This document shows positions 9,001 through 19,300 of a stretch of 64,000 nt of DNA, one piece after another; within the stretch, counting starts at the first letter, position 1; every line of letters starts with the position of its first letter. A program made the position numbers and the translations under genes. Source of the stretch: Streptomyces sp. NBC_00250 (GTDB lineage: Bacteria > Actinomycetota > Actinomycetes > Streptomycetales > Streptomycetaceae). The DNA lies in NCBI RefSeq assembly GCF_036192275.1, contig NZ_CP108088.1, forward strand, positions 2,480,001 through 2,544,000. The letters are read 5' to 3'. Under the pieces are notes generated by a model that saw only the letters and a program-made list of their open reading frames with translations, was not told the DNA's origin and ran no database searches.

Positions 9001-12000
9001 CGGCCCAACACCTCACGGAAGGTGGGATCACCACCCACATCCGTACGCAGAACCAACGTATTGACGAAAAAGCCCACGAGATCATCGAGAGCCTGATCCG
9101 TCCGCCCCGCGACCGGCGAACCGATCGGGACATCTGTACCGGCACCACACCGTGAGAGCACGGTGGCCACGGCGGCCTGGGCCACCATGAACAGGGTGGT
9201 TCCGGTCTCCCGCGCCAGCCCGGTCAGGGCAGCGTGCGTGTGTGCGGGGGCGGTCACCTCGTGGGTGGCCCCGCGATAGGAGGCGACGGCCGGCCGGGGC
9301 CGGTCCGCAGGGAGGGTCGCCTCCTCGGGCAGATCGGCCAACTGCTGTCGCCAGAAGGCGACTTGGCGCTCCTCATCGATGGCGAGGAGACTCCGCTGCC
9401 ACAGGGTGTAGTCGGCGTACTGGACCGGGAGCGGCGCCCAGTCGGGGGCGGCGCCCGCGCCGCGGGCCGTGTACGCCGTGGCGAGGTCCCGCAGGAGCGG
9501 GCCGTTCGACCAGCCGTCGGAGGCGATGTGGTGCATCACCACCAGAAGCACGTGCTTCCCGGGGGACAGCTCCAGCAGGTCCGCGCGGATGGGCAGGTCC
9601 GTGGAGAGGTCGAACGTGGTGCCGGACAGTCCGGCCAGCACCTGGGGCAGCGACTCCTCCGTCACCGGGGTCACCGGGAGCGCGAGGTCGGTCGCCGCGA
9701 GGGAGCGGATCGCCTGGTGCGGCGAGCCACCCTCCGAGGGGAAGGAGGTCCGAAGGGATTCGTGGCGCACGACGACGTCGACGAGCGCGAGACGCAGGGC
9801 CTCCACGTCGATGCGGCCGGTGAGCCGTACGGCCAGGGGAATGTTGTACGTGGGAGAGGGACCCTCCATCTGGTCGAGGAACCACAGGCGTTGCTGGGCG
9901 GAGGAGAGCGGGAGCCGCTCGGGCCGCTCCCCTGCCACCAGCGCGGGGCGCTCTTCCTCGCCGCCGTCGCTCACCGCGATCAGCTCGGCGAGCCGCGCCA
10001 CGGTGGGGTGCTGGAAGATCTCCCGCACTCCGAGCCTCACGCCGAAGGCTTCGCGGATCCTGGAGGTGAGTTTGGTGGCGCGGAGGGAGTGTCCGCCGCG
10101 GTGGAAGAAGTTGTCGTCGATGCCGACGGAGTCGAGGCCGAGGTTGTCTGCGAACAGACCGCAGAGGATCTCCTCGGCCGGATTGCGCGGAGCCCGTCCG
10201 CCCTCGGAGGCGGAGGCGTCGTCGGGGGCGGGCAGGGCACGGCGGTCGAGCTTGCCGTTGACCGTACGGGGCAGGGCGTCGAGGACGACGAAGGCCGAGG
10301 GCACGAGGTGTTCGGGCAGCCGGGCGGCGACGTGCCGACGCAGCTCCTCCGGTGCCGCTTCCCCGACCACGTACGCGACCAGACGCTTGTCGCCCGGCCG
10401 GTCCTCCCGTACGACCGCGGCAGTCTGGACCACCGAGCCGTGCGCCATCAACGCCGCTTCGATCTCCCCGGGTTCGATGCGGAAACCGCGCAGCTTGATC
10501 TGCTCATCGCCACGGCCCAGATACTCCAGGGCACCCTGCTTGTTCCAGCGGGCCAGGTCACCGGTCCGGTACATCCGCGCGCCGGAAGGACCGTACGGAT
10601 TCGCGACGAAACGGTCCGCCGTCAGCGCCGGCTGACCGATGTACCCGTGGGCGAGACCGTGCCCCGCGACGTACAACTCCCCCGGCACACCCGGAGCCAC
10701 CGGCTCCAGATTCGCGTCCAGAACGTACGCGTGCTTGCCCGCCAGCGGACCACCCACCGGAATGCTCGCCGCACCGGCGGCCACCCCCGGGTCGATCACG
10801 AACGCCGTCGTGAACCCCATGCTCTCCGCCGGCCCGTAACCGTTCAGGAGATGCAGCTGCGGATGGTCGGTGAGGGCTCGGGTGACGTGTGCCGGTGAGG
10901 CGGCCTCGCCCGCCGTCATGGCCTCGCGGATTCCCCTGAAGACCGCCGGGTGCTCGTCGAGCATGTGGTTGAAGAGGCTCGCGGACATCTGGAGCGTGGT
11001 GACCTGGTGCTGTTCCACCAGCTCGGCGATCAGCAGCGGGTCCGTGTGCTGACCGGGCTGGAGGACACACACACCGCCGTGCAGCAGCGGACCGAACACC
11101 TCAAGGGCGAACGCGTCCCACGACACCGGCGAGCACTGCAGGAAGGTCTGCTCCGGACCGAAGGCCAGATAGTCCGGACCGACGAACGTCGCCGCCAACG
11201 CCCGGTGCGAGGCCATGACCCCCTTCGGCAGACCCGTCGAACCCGACGTGAACATCACGCACGCCACCGATTCCGGCGACCCGCCCGTCTCCACCGCCGC
11301 GCCCGACAGCCCGCTCACCTCGACGATCTCCGCCGTCAGATCGACGACCACCGCACCCGTGGACAGCGCCGGCAGATGCGTCTGCGTGATCAACGCGGCC
11401 GGGGCCACCTGCCCAAGCACACCGTTCAGCCGCTCCACCGGGAACAGCGGGTCCAGCATCGTGTACCCCGCACCCGCCTTCAGTACGGCAAGCAACGCCG
11501 CCACCATCTGCGGCGAACGCTCCACATGCACACCCACCAGATCCCCCGGCCGCACACCCCTACCCGTCAGATGACGCGCCAGCCGGTTCGACCAGACATC
11601 CAACTCCCCGTACGACACCACCTGATCCTCGAAGACGAGGGCCGTCGCCTCGGGCGACCGCGCCGCCTGCCCCGCGAACAGACCGTCGAGGCCCAGACGG
11701 GGCGCGTCGGTGGCCGGCCCCGACCACTCGGTCAGGTGCCGGTCCTCCTCCTCGCTGAGCAGCGCCAGCCGGGAGATCGGCCGGTCGGGGTCGGACACCG
11801 CGTCCGTCAGGAGGCGGGTGAGGCGGTGCGCGACGGCCTCGGCCGTGGAGTGCTCGTAGAGGTCGGTGGCGTACTCGACGGTGATGTCGAGCCCGTCCGG
11901 ACTCCCGTCGGCCGCACGCCGCTCACCGAAGGCGAACGTCAGGTCGAACTTCGCGATCCGCAACTCCGGAGCCACGAACTCCGCCCGCAGATCCCCGAGC

Positions 12001-15000
12001 CCAGGTGCGCCCACCGCCGTGTCACCCACGGTGAGCATCACCTGGAACAACGGATGCCGAGACGCCGACCGCTCCGGATTGAGCACCTCGACGAGCCGGT
12101 CGAACGGAAGGTCCTGATGAGCCCATGCGGCGAGATCCGATTCCCGCACCCGGCCCAACACCTCACGGAAGGTGGGATCACCACCCACATCCGTACGCAG
12201 AACCAACGTATTGACGAAAAAGCCCACGAGATCATCGAGAGCCTGATCCGTCCGCCCCGCGACCGGCGAACCGATCGGGACATCTGTACCGGCACCACAC
12301 CGTGAGAGCACGGTGGCCACGGCGGCCTGGGCCACCATGAAGGCGGTGGTGCAGGTTTCGCGTGCGAGCCCGGTGAGTGCCCGGTGGACCGGGGCGGGGC
12401 AGGACACGGTGAGGGTGGCGCCCTGGTAGGAGGCGACGGCGGGCCGGGGCCGGTCCGCCGGCAGTGTGGCCTCCTCGGGGAGGTCCGCCAACGCATGACG
12501 CCAGTGGTCGAGTTGGGGAAGCTGTTCCGCGCCGAGGAGGTCTCGCTGCCACAGCGTGTAGTCGGCGTACTGGACCGGGAGCGGCGCCCAGTCCGGCGCG
12601 GCGCCCGCACCGCGGGCCTCGTAGGCGCGGCCGAGGTCGGCGAAGAAGGGGGCGTTCGACCAGCCGTCGGAGGCGATGTGGTGGGTGACGACCATGAGGA
12701 CGTGTTCCTCGGTCGCCAGCTCGAACAGGGCCGCGCGGATCGGCAGTTCGGTGGTGAGGTCGAAGACCTGGGCGCTCTCCTCGGCGAGCAGTCCGGGGAG
12801 GTCTTCCTCGGTGGCCTGCGCCGTCGTCAGAGGTACCTCGATCCCGTCGGCGGCGAGGATGTGCTGGTGGGCCTCGCCGTCGGCGGTCCGGAAGACCGTC
12901 CGCAGGGATTCGTGGCGTACGACGACGTCGGCGAGGGCGAGGCGCAGCGCCTCCGTGTCGAGGGTGCCGGTGAGCCGTACGGCCAGCGGGATGTTGTAGG
13001 TCGCCGAGGGGCCTTCCATCTGGTCGAGGAACCACAGGCGCTGCTGCGCGGACGACAGCGGCACCCGCTCGGGCCGCTCCTGGACGGTCAGCGCGGGGCG
13101 GGCGGGCTCGCCGCTGCCCGCCGCGACGAGTTCGGCGAGCTGGGCCACGGTCGGGTGCTGGAAGATGTCGCGCACGGTGATCCGCGTACCGAGAGCGGCA
13201 CGGATGCGGCTGACCAGCCGCGTGGCGAGCAGGGAGTGGCCGCCGAGCCGCAGGAAGTGGTCGTCGACGGTGACGGAGGCGCGGCCGAGGACGTCGGCGA
13301 ACAGGCCGCACAGCACCTCCTCGACGGGAGTGCGCGGGGCGCGGCCGTCGCTCTCGCCGCTCAGCACGGGCTGCGGCAGGGCGCGACGGTCGAGCTTGCC
13401 GTTGCCGGTCAGCGGCAGGGCGTCGAGGACGACGAACGCGGACGGCACCATGTACTCGGGCAGGGCGTCGACGGCGTGACCGCGCAGGGCGCCGGTGTCG
13501 ACCGCTTCGCCTCCGTCGCCGACGACGTAGGCGACGAGTCGCTTGTCCCCCGGCCGGTCCTCGCGGACGATCACCGCGGCCTGCGCCACCGTGGCGTGGG
13601 CCACGAGCGCCGACTCGATCTCGCCCGGCTCGATGCGGAACCCGCGCAGCTTCACCTGCTGGTCCGCCCGCCCCAGGTACTCGATCTCGCCCTCCCGCGA
13701 CCAGCGCACGAGGTCACCGGTCCGGTACATCCGGGATCCGGCGGCGGAGCCGTACGGGTCGGCGACGAACCGTTCGGCGGTCTGCGCCGGGCGGCCCAGA
13801 TAGCCGCGGGCGAGGCCGGCGCCCGCGATGTACAGCTCGCCGGGGACTCCGGGCGCGACCAGGCCGAGGTGGTCGTCGAGGACGTACAGCCGGGTGTTGT
13901 CGAGGGGGCGGCCGATGGGCAGCGCGCCGTCGTGGGCGAACGGCCGGCGGACCGGGTGCGAGGTCGCGAACGTCGTGGTCTCCGTCGGACCGTAGCCGTT
14001 GACCACGGTCAGGTCCGGGCAGGCCTCCATCACCCGGCGTACGGCCTCCGGCGGCACCACGTCACCGCCCGTCCACACCTCTCCGAGGCCCGCGAAGGCG
14101 GCCGGGTCCTCCTCCGCCACCAGCCGGAACAGACCCGCGGTCAGCCACAGGCCGGTGATCGACTCCTCGGCGAGGACGGTCGCCATCGCCGCCGTGTCGA
14201 GGACGCCGGGCGGGGCGACCGCCACGGTGCCGCCCGTCAGCCACGGCACCCACAGTTCGTAGGTCGTGGCGTCGAAGGTGTGCGGGGAGTGGAAGAGCAC
14301 GCGCGCGTGGGCGGGCCGGGTCCAGCGCCGGTCCAGGGCGAGTTCGGCGACGTTGCGGTGGGTGATGGCGACGCCCTTCGGCACCCCCGTCGAGCCCGAG
14401 GTGAACATCACGTAGAGCCACTGGTCGGGGTGAGTGGTGACCTCGGGGGCGGTCTCCGGGTGGGCGGCGAGCGCCGGGTCCCGGTCGAGGCCGTCGACCA
14501 GCACCGTCCGCACGCCGGTCGTCTCGGTGAGGATCTCGTGGTCGGCGAGCGTCGGGTCGACGAGCAGCAGGGGCGCGGCCGTGTCGGCGAGGATGCGGGC
14601 GAGCCGGGAGGCCGGGTCGACGGAGTTGAGCGGGGCGTACACACCACCGGCCTTGGTGATGGCGAGGAGGGACAGGACCAGGTCGACCGAGCGTTCCATC
14701 AGGACGGCGACGACGGTCTCGGGCCCGACCCCGAGCGAGGCGAGGTGGTGCGCGAACCGGTTGGAGAGTGCGTCGACCTCGGCGTACGTGTAGCCGCGGC
14801 CGGCCTGGGTGAGGGCCACCGCGTCCGGGGTGCGTGCGGTCTGCTCGGCGAAGAGGGCGGCGAGCGAGGCGTCCGGTACGGGGGTGGCGCGGCCGGTCCG
14901 GGTGTCCAGGAGCAGGGTGCGCTCGGCCTCGTCGAGCAGGTCGAGTCCGGACAGCGGTGTGTCGGGGTGGGCGACGGCCTCGGTGAGCAGCCGGCCGAGC

Positions 15001-16307
15001 CGGGCGAGCAGGGCTTCGACGGTCTCGGGGTCGTACAGGTCGGTGGCGTACTCGGCGGTGATGTCGAGACCACCGGGGCGGCCTTCGTCGGTGAGGTGCT
15101 CGTCGAATCCGACGGTGAGGTCGAACTTGGCGGTGCTGGTGGGCGAGTACTCGGCGCGCGTCACGAGGCCGGGGAAGTCGGCGCCGGCGGACGAGGTACC
15201 CGATTCCGCTCCCGCCTGCACCAGGGTCAGCATCACCTGGAAGAGGGGGTGCCGGTCGCCGGTGCGCTCGGGGTTGAGGGCCTCGACGAGCCGGTCGAAG
15301 GGCAGGTCCTGGTGCGCCCAGGCGGCCAGGTCGGTGGCCCGTACGCGCTCCAGGAGCTCCCGGAAGGTCGGGTCGCCGCTCACGTCGGTGCGCAGTACGA
15401 GGGTGTTCACGAAGAAGCCCACGAGGTCGTCGAGTGCCTCGTCGGTGCGGCCCGCGACCGGGGAGCCGACGGGGACGTCGCTCCCGGCGCCGGAGGCGGC
15501 CAGCACGGTCGCGAGCGCCGCCTGCGCCGCCATGAAGAGGGTGGCGCCGCTCCCCCGGGCCAGCTCGACGAGCGCCGCGTGGGTCGCGGGCGGGCAGTGG
15601 AGGGTGCGGGTGTCGCCGCGGTAGGAGGCGACGGCGGGGCGCGGCCGGTCGGTCGGCAGGGTGGCCTCGGCGGGAAGTCCGGCCAGCCGCTCGCGCCAGT
15701 AGCCGATCTGCCGGGCCATGACGCTGTCCTCGGCGTCCGCCTCGCCCAGCAGTTCGTGCTGCCAGAGGGTGTAGTCGGCGTACTGGATCTCCAGGGGGTC
15801 CTGCTCGGGGGCGCGGCCGGCGGTGCGGGCACGGTAGGCGTGGGCGAGGTCGCGCAGCAGCGGGGCGATGGACCAGCCGTCGGAGGCGATGTGGTGCATG
15901 ACGACGAGCAGGACGTGCTCGTCGTCGGCGGCGTCCGCCTGCCCGTCCTCCTTCGCGAGGCGGATCAGGCGCGCCTCCACCGGCAGGTCGGCGGCCAGGT
16001 CGAAGACATGGGCCGACTCGGCCGCGAGGACCCCCGGGAGGGTCTCCTCGGTGGCCGTGAGGACGGGCAGGTCGGGCCGTACGTCCGCGGCCTCGCGTAT
16101 CTCCTGGTAGGGGGTGCCGTCGCGCTCCGGGTAGACGGTGCGCAGGCTCTCGTGCCGGGTGACGACGTCACCGAGGGCCAGGGTCAGTGCCTCGGTGTCG
16201 AGGGTGCCGGTGAGGCGGAGGGCCAGCGGGATGTTGTAGGTCGCCGACGGGCCCTCCAGCTGGGCGAGGAACCACAGGCGCTGCTGGGCGTATGACAGGG
16301 GAATCAC
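6003..16307 (-). CDS. NRPS, three modules with thioesterase: C-A-T, C-A-T, C-A-T-TE
   Basis: 3434 aa from a GTG at 16307 that overlaps the NRPS1 stop (GTGA). It opens directly at the first motif of a condensation domain (IPLSYAQQRLWFL) with no docking region. Approximate layout: C 1-435, A 455-955, T to 1040; C 1055-1490, A 1505-2005, T; C 2105-2540, A 2555-3050, T; TE 3150-3434. Condensation domains show HHIASDG, carriers GGHS, and the TE has GWSFGG for release or cyclisation. Pocket residues (GrsA positions 235-331) read DAYWWGGTF for the first A domain, close to valine-type codes, and DALQMAGGF for both following ones, which I cannot assign. No epimerase or methyltransferase domain is present. 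The last two modules share long identical DNA blocks. Works with NRPS1 and the MbtH-like protein. Confidence 0.95.
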   Translation of the reverse strand: MIPLSYAQQRLWFLAQLEGPSATYNIPLALRLTGTLDTEALTLALGDVVTRHESLRTVYPERDGTPYQEIREAADVRPDLPVLTATEETLPGVLAAESAHVFDLAADLPVEARLIRLAKEDGQADAADDEHVLLVVMHHIASDGWSIAPLLRDLAHAYRARTAGRAPEQDPLEIQYADYTLWQHELLGEADAEDSVMARQIGYWRERLAGLPAEATLPTDRPRPAVASYRGDTRTLHCPPATHAALVELARGSGATLFMAAQAALATVLAASGAGSDVPVGSPVAGRTDEALDDLVGFFVNTLVLRTDVSGDPTFRELLERVRATDLAAWAHQDLPFDRLVEALNPERTGDRHPLFQVMLTLVQAGAESGTSSAGADFPGLVTRAEYSPTSTAKFDLTVGFDEHLTDEGRPGGLDITAEYATDLYDPETVEALLARLGRLLTEAVAHPDTPLSGLDLLDEAERTLLLDTRTGRATPVPDASLAALFAEQTARTPDAVALTQAGRGYTYAEVDALSNRFAHHLASLGVGPETVVAVLMERSVDLVLSLLAITKAGGVYAPLNSVDPASRLARILADTAAPLLLVDPTLADHEILTETTGVRTVLVDGLDRDPALAAHPETAPEVTTHPDQWLYVMFTSGSTGVPKGVAITHRNVAELALDRRWTRPAHARVLFHSPHTFDATTYELWVPWLTGGTVAVAPPGVLDTAAMATVLAEESITGLWLTAGLFRLVAEEDPAAFAGLGEVWTGGDVVPPEAVRRVMEACPDLTVVNGYGPTETTTFATSHPVRRPFAHDGALPIGRPLDNTRLYVLDDHLGLVAPGVPGELYIAGAGLARGYLGRPAQTAERFVADPYGSAAGSRMYRTGDLVRWSREGEIEYLGRADQQVKLRGFRIEPGEIESALVAHATVAQAAVIVREDRPGDKRLVAYVVGDGGEAVDTGALRGHAVDALPEYMVPSAFVVLDALPLTGNGKLDRRALPQPVLSGESDGRAPRTPVEEVLCGLFADVLGRASVTVDDHFLRLGGHSLLATRLVSRIRAALGTRITVRDIFQHPTVAQLAELVAAGSGEPARPALTVQERPERVPLSSAQQRLWFLDQMEGPSATYNIPLAVRLTGTLDTEALRLALADVVVRHESLRTVFRTADGEAHQHILAADGIEVPLTTAQATEEDLPGLLAEESAQVFDLTTELPIRAALFELATEEHVLMVVTHHIASDGWSNAPFFADLGRAYEARGAGAAPDWAPLPVQYADYTLWQRDLLGAEQLPQLDHWRHALADLPEEATLPADRPRPAVASYQGATLTVSCPAPVHRALTGLARETCTTAFMVAQAAVATVLSRCGAGTDVPIGSPVAGRTDQALDDLVGFFVNTLVLRTDVGGDPTFREVLGRVRESDLAAWAHQDLPFDRLVEVLNPERSASRHPLFQVMLTVGDTAVGAPGLGDLRAEFVAPELRIAKFDLTFAFGERRAADGSPDGLDITVEYATDLYEHSTAEAVAHRLTRLLTDAVSDPDRPISRLALLSEEEDRHLTEWSGPATDAPRLGLDGLFAGQAARSPEATALVFEDQVVSYGELDVWSNRLARHLTGRGVRPGDLVGVHVERSPQMVAALLAVLKAGAGYTMLDPLFPVERLNGVLGQVAPAALITQTHLPALSTGAVVVDLTAEIVEVSGLSGAAVETGGSPESVACVMFTSGSTGLPKGVMASHRALAATFVGPDYLAFGPEQTFLQCSPVSWDAFALEVFGPLLHGGVCVLQPGQHTDPLLIAELVEQHQVTTLQMSASLFNHMLDEHPAVFRGIREAMTAGEAASPAHVTRALTDHPQLHLLNGYGPAESMGFTTAFVIDPGVAAGAASIPVGGPLAGKHAYVLDANLEPVAPGVPGELYVAGHGLAHGYIGQPALTADRFVANPYGPSGARMYRTGDLARWNKQGALEYLGRGDEQIKLRGFRIEPGEIEAALMAHGSVVQTAAVVREDRPGDKRLVAYVVGEAAPEELRRHVAARLPEHLVPSAFVVLDALPRTVNGKLDRRALPAPDDASASEGGRAPRNPAEEILCGLFADNLGLDSVGIDDNFFHRGGHSLRATKLTSRIREAFGVRLGVREIFQHPTVARLAELIAVSDGGEEERPALVAGERPERLPLSSAQQRLWFLDQMEGPSPTYNIPLAVRLTGRIDVEALRLALVDVVVRHESLRTSFPSEGGSPHQAIRSLAATDLALPVTPVTEESLPQVLAGLSGTTFDLSTDLPIRADLLELSPGKHVLLVVMHHIASDGWSNGPLLRDLATAYTARGAGAAPDWAPLPVQYADYTLWQRSLLAIDEERQVAFWRQQLADLPEEATLPADRPRPAVASYRGATHEVTAPAHTHAALTGLARETGTTLFMVAQAAVATVLSRCGAGTDVPIGSPVAGRTDQALDDLVGFFVNTLVLRTDVGGDPTFREVLGRVRESDLAAWAHQDLPFDRLVEVLNPERSASRHPLFQVMLTVGDTAVGAPGLGDLRAEFVAPELRIAKFDLTFAFGERRAADGSPDGLDITVEYATDLYGPETIERLLDRMLLLLESAATEPDARVGTMALLQEDERDQLTAWAGARTDSPELGLDGLFAGQAARSPEATALVFEDQVVSYGELDVWSNRLARHLTGRGVRPGDLVGVHVERSPQMVAALLAVLKAGAGYTMLDPLFPVERLNGVLGQVSPTALITQTLLPALSTGAVVVDLTAEIVEVSGLSGAAVETGGSPESVACVMFTSGSTGLPKGVMASHRALAATFVGPDYLAFGPEQTFLQCSPVSWDAFALEVFGPLLHGGVCVLQPGQHTDPLLIAELVEQHQVTTLQMSASLFNHMLDEHPETFAHVKEAMTAGEAASPTHTARALADHPRLHLLNGYGPAESMGFTTAFVIEPGLAGAASIPVGSPLAGKHAYVLDENLELVAPGVPGELYVAGHGLAHGYIGQPALTADRFVGNPYGPAGARMYRTGDLARWNKEGALEYLGRGDEQIKLRGFRIEPGEIESALMAHASVVQAAAVVREDRPGDKRLVAYVVGEAAPEELRRHVAARLPEHLVPSAFVVLDALPRTVNGKLDRRALPAPDDTTGSEGGRAPRNPAEEILCGLFADNLGLDSVGIDDNFFHRGGHSLRATRLISRIRAVWDTRITISDLFRSPTPALLAEQIAAGSGEDPLDTVLPIRAVTETNSGEPPLFCVHAVSGMSWGYAGLLPHLDQDRPVIALQARRLGGPHDAPTAIEEMADDYLAEIRRIQPQGPYHLLGWSFGGLVAHAVAARLEAAGEEVALLALLDSYPLPDGFRAPEIDGRHVLTALLGSAGETIAVRCADTAPDIGELAEALRRSDPVLGALEHAQAAAVVAATLDNLRMRYRYVPDVRFGGDAVFFDATGTPAPSSGAEAWAPYVSGRVEEFAVDCEHARMTEAEPLRAIGRVLARRLRPARI
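7801..9191 (-). repeat. Module-internal duplicated block, copy in module 6
   Basis: Compared with 10951-12341 (exact offset 3150 bases, one module). Stretches 7801 to about 8114 and 8705-9191 appear identical base for base, and the DNA between them is mostly alike. Covers the A-domain core and the end of the preceding C domain, so both modules keep the same substrate pocket. Confidence 0.9.
10951..12341 (-). repeat. Module-internal duplicated block, copy in module 5
   Basis: Partner of 7801-9191, 3150 bases away. The identical blocks end abruptly (for example just after GCCACCATGAA on the plus strand at 12341), as expected of recent duplication or gene conversion between modules 5 and 6. Confidence 0.9.
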
Positions 16308-19300
16308 TGGGAGGCTCCCATCCGGCGCATCGGCCGCAGCTTGGGTCGCGCGGTCTCGGCGCGGTCGAGTCGCTCGGCCAGGGCGGCCACGTTCGGGTTC
16401 TCGAAGAGGGCGGGGACGGGGAGTTCCGCCCCGAGGGCGGTGCGGATCCGGCTGATCAACCGGGTGGCGAGCAGCGAGTGCCCGCCGAGGCGGAAGAAGT
16501 CGTCGTCGATGGTGACGGCGGGGACGCCGAGAACGTCGGCGAACAGCCCGCACAGGACTTCCTCGCGCGGGTTGCGCGGCTGCCGGCCGGTGCTGACGGT
16601 CGCGGCGGGCGGTGCGGGCAGGGCGCGGCGGTCGAGTTTGCCGTTGGAGGTCAGCGGCAGGGCGTCCAGGACCAGGAAGGCGGACGGGACCATGTAGTCG
16701 GGCAGGAGCCCGTCGGCGTGGGTGCGGAGCAGGTCGGGGTCCGGTGCGGGGGCGGTACCGGCGTGTCCGACGAGGTAGGCGACGAGGCGCTTGTCGCCGG
16801 GCCGGTCCTCGCGGACGATCACGGCGGCCTGCGCCACGGAGTCGTGGGCGGCCAGGGCGGACTCGATCTCCCCGGGTTCGATGCGGAACCCGCGCAGCTT
16901 CACCTGCTGGTCCGCCCGCCCCAGGTACTCGATCTCGCCCTCCGGCGACCAGCGGACGAGGTCCCCGGTCCGGTACATCCGTGAACCCGGCGGCCCGTAC
17001 GGGTCGGCGACGAACCGCTCGGCGGTGAGCGCCGGCCGGTCGAGGTAGCCCTGGGCGAGTCCGGTACCGGCGATGTACAGCTCGCCCTGGACGCCGGCGG
17101 GCAGCAGGCCGAGGTGTTCGTCGAGGACGTACAGGCGGGTGTTGTCGAGGGGGCGGCCGATGGGCAGCGCTCCCGTGTAGTCGAAGGGCCGGTGGAGGGG
17201 GTGGGACGTCGCGAACGTCGTCGTCTCCGTCGGACCGTAGACGTTGAACACGGTCAGGTCCGGGCAGGCCTCCATCACTCGGCGTACCGCGTTCGGCGGC
17301 ACCACGTCCCCGCCCGTCCACACCTCCCCGAGCCCCGCGAACGCCCCCGGATCCTCTTCCGCGACCAGCTGGAACAGGCCCACCGTCAGGAACATTCCGG
17401 TGACCGATTCCTTCGCGAGGACCGCGGCGAGCGCCGCCGTGTCGAGCAGGCCCGGCGGGGCGACGACGACCGTGCCGCCGGACAGCAGGGGTGTCCACAG
17501 CTCGTACGTCGTCGCGTCGAAGGCGAGCGGCGAGTGCAGCAGGACGCGGCGGTGGGCGTCGCCGGTGAACCGGGTCTCGGCGGCCAGTTCGGCGATGTTG
17601 CGATGGGTGACGGCGACGCCCTTGGGCACACCGGTCGATCCGGAGGTGAACATCGCGTAGGCGAGCTGCTCGGGGTGGACGTCGACCTCGGGATCGGTGT
17701 CGGGCATGTCCGCCGAGGACTGGTGGATCGTCATCGCCCGTGCGCCCGGCGGGAGTTCGATGTCCGATGAGTCGCGGTCGGTGACGAACAGGGACCCGCC
17801 GGACATCCGCACGATGAGCTCGATGCGGTCCGCCGGATAGCGGGTGTCCAGCGGTATGTACACCGCGCCCGCCTTCACCACGGCGAGGATCGCCACGACG
17901 GCTTCCAGGGAACGTTCGAGGAAGAGGACGACCCGCGAGCCGGGTCGCACCCCCTCGGCGATCAGCCGGTGGGCCAACCGGTTGGCGCGCCGGTCGAGTT
18001 CCGCGTACGTCAGCCGCTCCCCGCCCAGAGTGACGGCGACGGCCTCGGGGGTGCGGGCGACCTGCACGGCGAACAGCTGCGGCAGCGAGGCGGCCGGGCG
18101 GGAGTGCGGGGTGCCGTGCCAGGTGTCGAGGAGCCGCGTCCGCTCGTCGGCGGCCAGGACGTCGAGGTCTCCGATCGGTACGTCGGGGGCGCCTGCCGCC
18201 GCTTCGAGGAGCCGGACCAGACGGGCGGTGACGGCCGAGACACTGGCCGCCTCGTAGAGGTCGGTGGCGTACTCGACGGTGACGCCGAGGCCGGCCGGGC
18301 CGCCGTCGGCCGCCCGGTGCTCGTGGAAGGTGAACGTGAGGTCGAACTTGGCGATGTCGAGGGCGGTGAACTCCGACTCGGCTCGCAGGCCCGGGAGTCG
18401 CGGCACGGGACCGGCCGCGTCGGTGACCGACAGCATGACCTGGAAGAGGGGGTGACGGGCGGCGGAGCGCTCGGGGTTGAGGGTCTCCACGAGCCGGTCG
18501 AAGGGAACGTCCTGGTGCGCCCAGGCAGCCAGGTCGGTGGCCCGCACCCGCTCCAGGAGTTCCCGGAAGGTCGGGTTGCCGCTGACGTCGGTGCGCAGCA
18601 CCAGCGTGTTCACGAAGAAGCCGACCAGGTCTTCGACGGCCTCGTCGGTCCGTCCGGCGACCGGTGAGCCGAGCGGGATGTCGGCTCCGGCGCCGGAGCG
18701 CGACAGGAGGACCGCGGTGGCCGCCTGCGCCACCATGAAGAGGGTCGTGCCGTTCTCGCGGGCCAGTCGGGTGAGCGCGGTGTGCAGGTCCGCGGGGCAC
18801 TGGACGGTGAGGGAGGCGCCGCGGTACGAGGCGGTGGCCGGGCGCGCCCGGTCGGCGGGCAGCGTCGCCTCCTCCGGGAGCCGGTCGAGCGCCTCGCGCC
18901 AGTGGTCGAGCTGCCGCTCCTCGTCGGCGGCGAGCAGCGCCTGCTGCCAGAGGGCGTAGTCGGCGTACTGGACGGGCAGCGGCGCCCAGTCGGGTGCCGC
19001 GCCCTCGACGCGGGCCGTGTAGGCGGCGCCGAGGTCCCGCATGAGCGGCGTGTTGGACCAGCCGTCGGAGGCGATGTGGTGGGTCACGAGGAGCAGGACG
19101 TGCTCGTCGTCCGCGAGCCGCACCAGGTCGGCGCGGACGGGCAGTTCGCGGGCCAGGTCGAAGGTCGTGGCGGACAGGTCGCGCAGCACCGCGGGCAGCG
19201 CCTCGCCCGTCGCCGGGATGACCGGCAGGTCTAGCCGTACCTCGGCGGCCGGCACGACGACCTGGTGGGGTGTGCCCTGCTCGGCGGGGAAGACGGTGCG

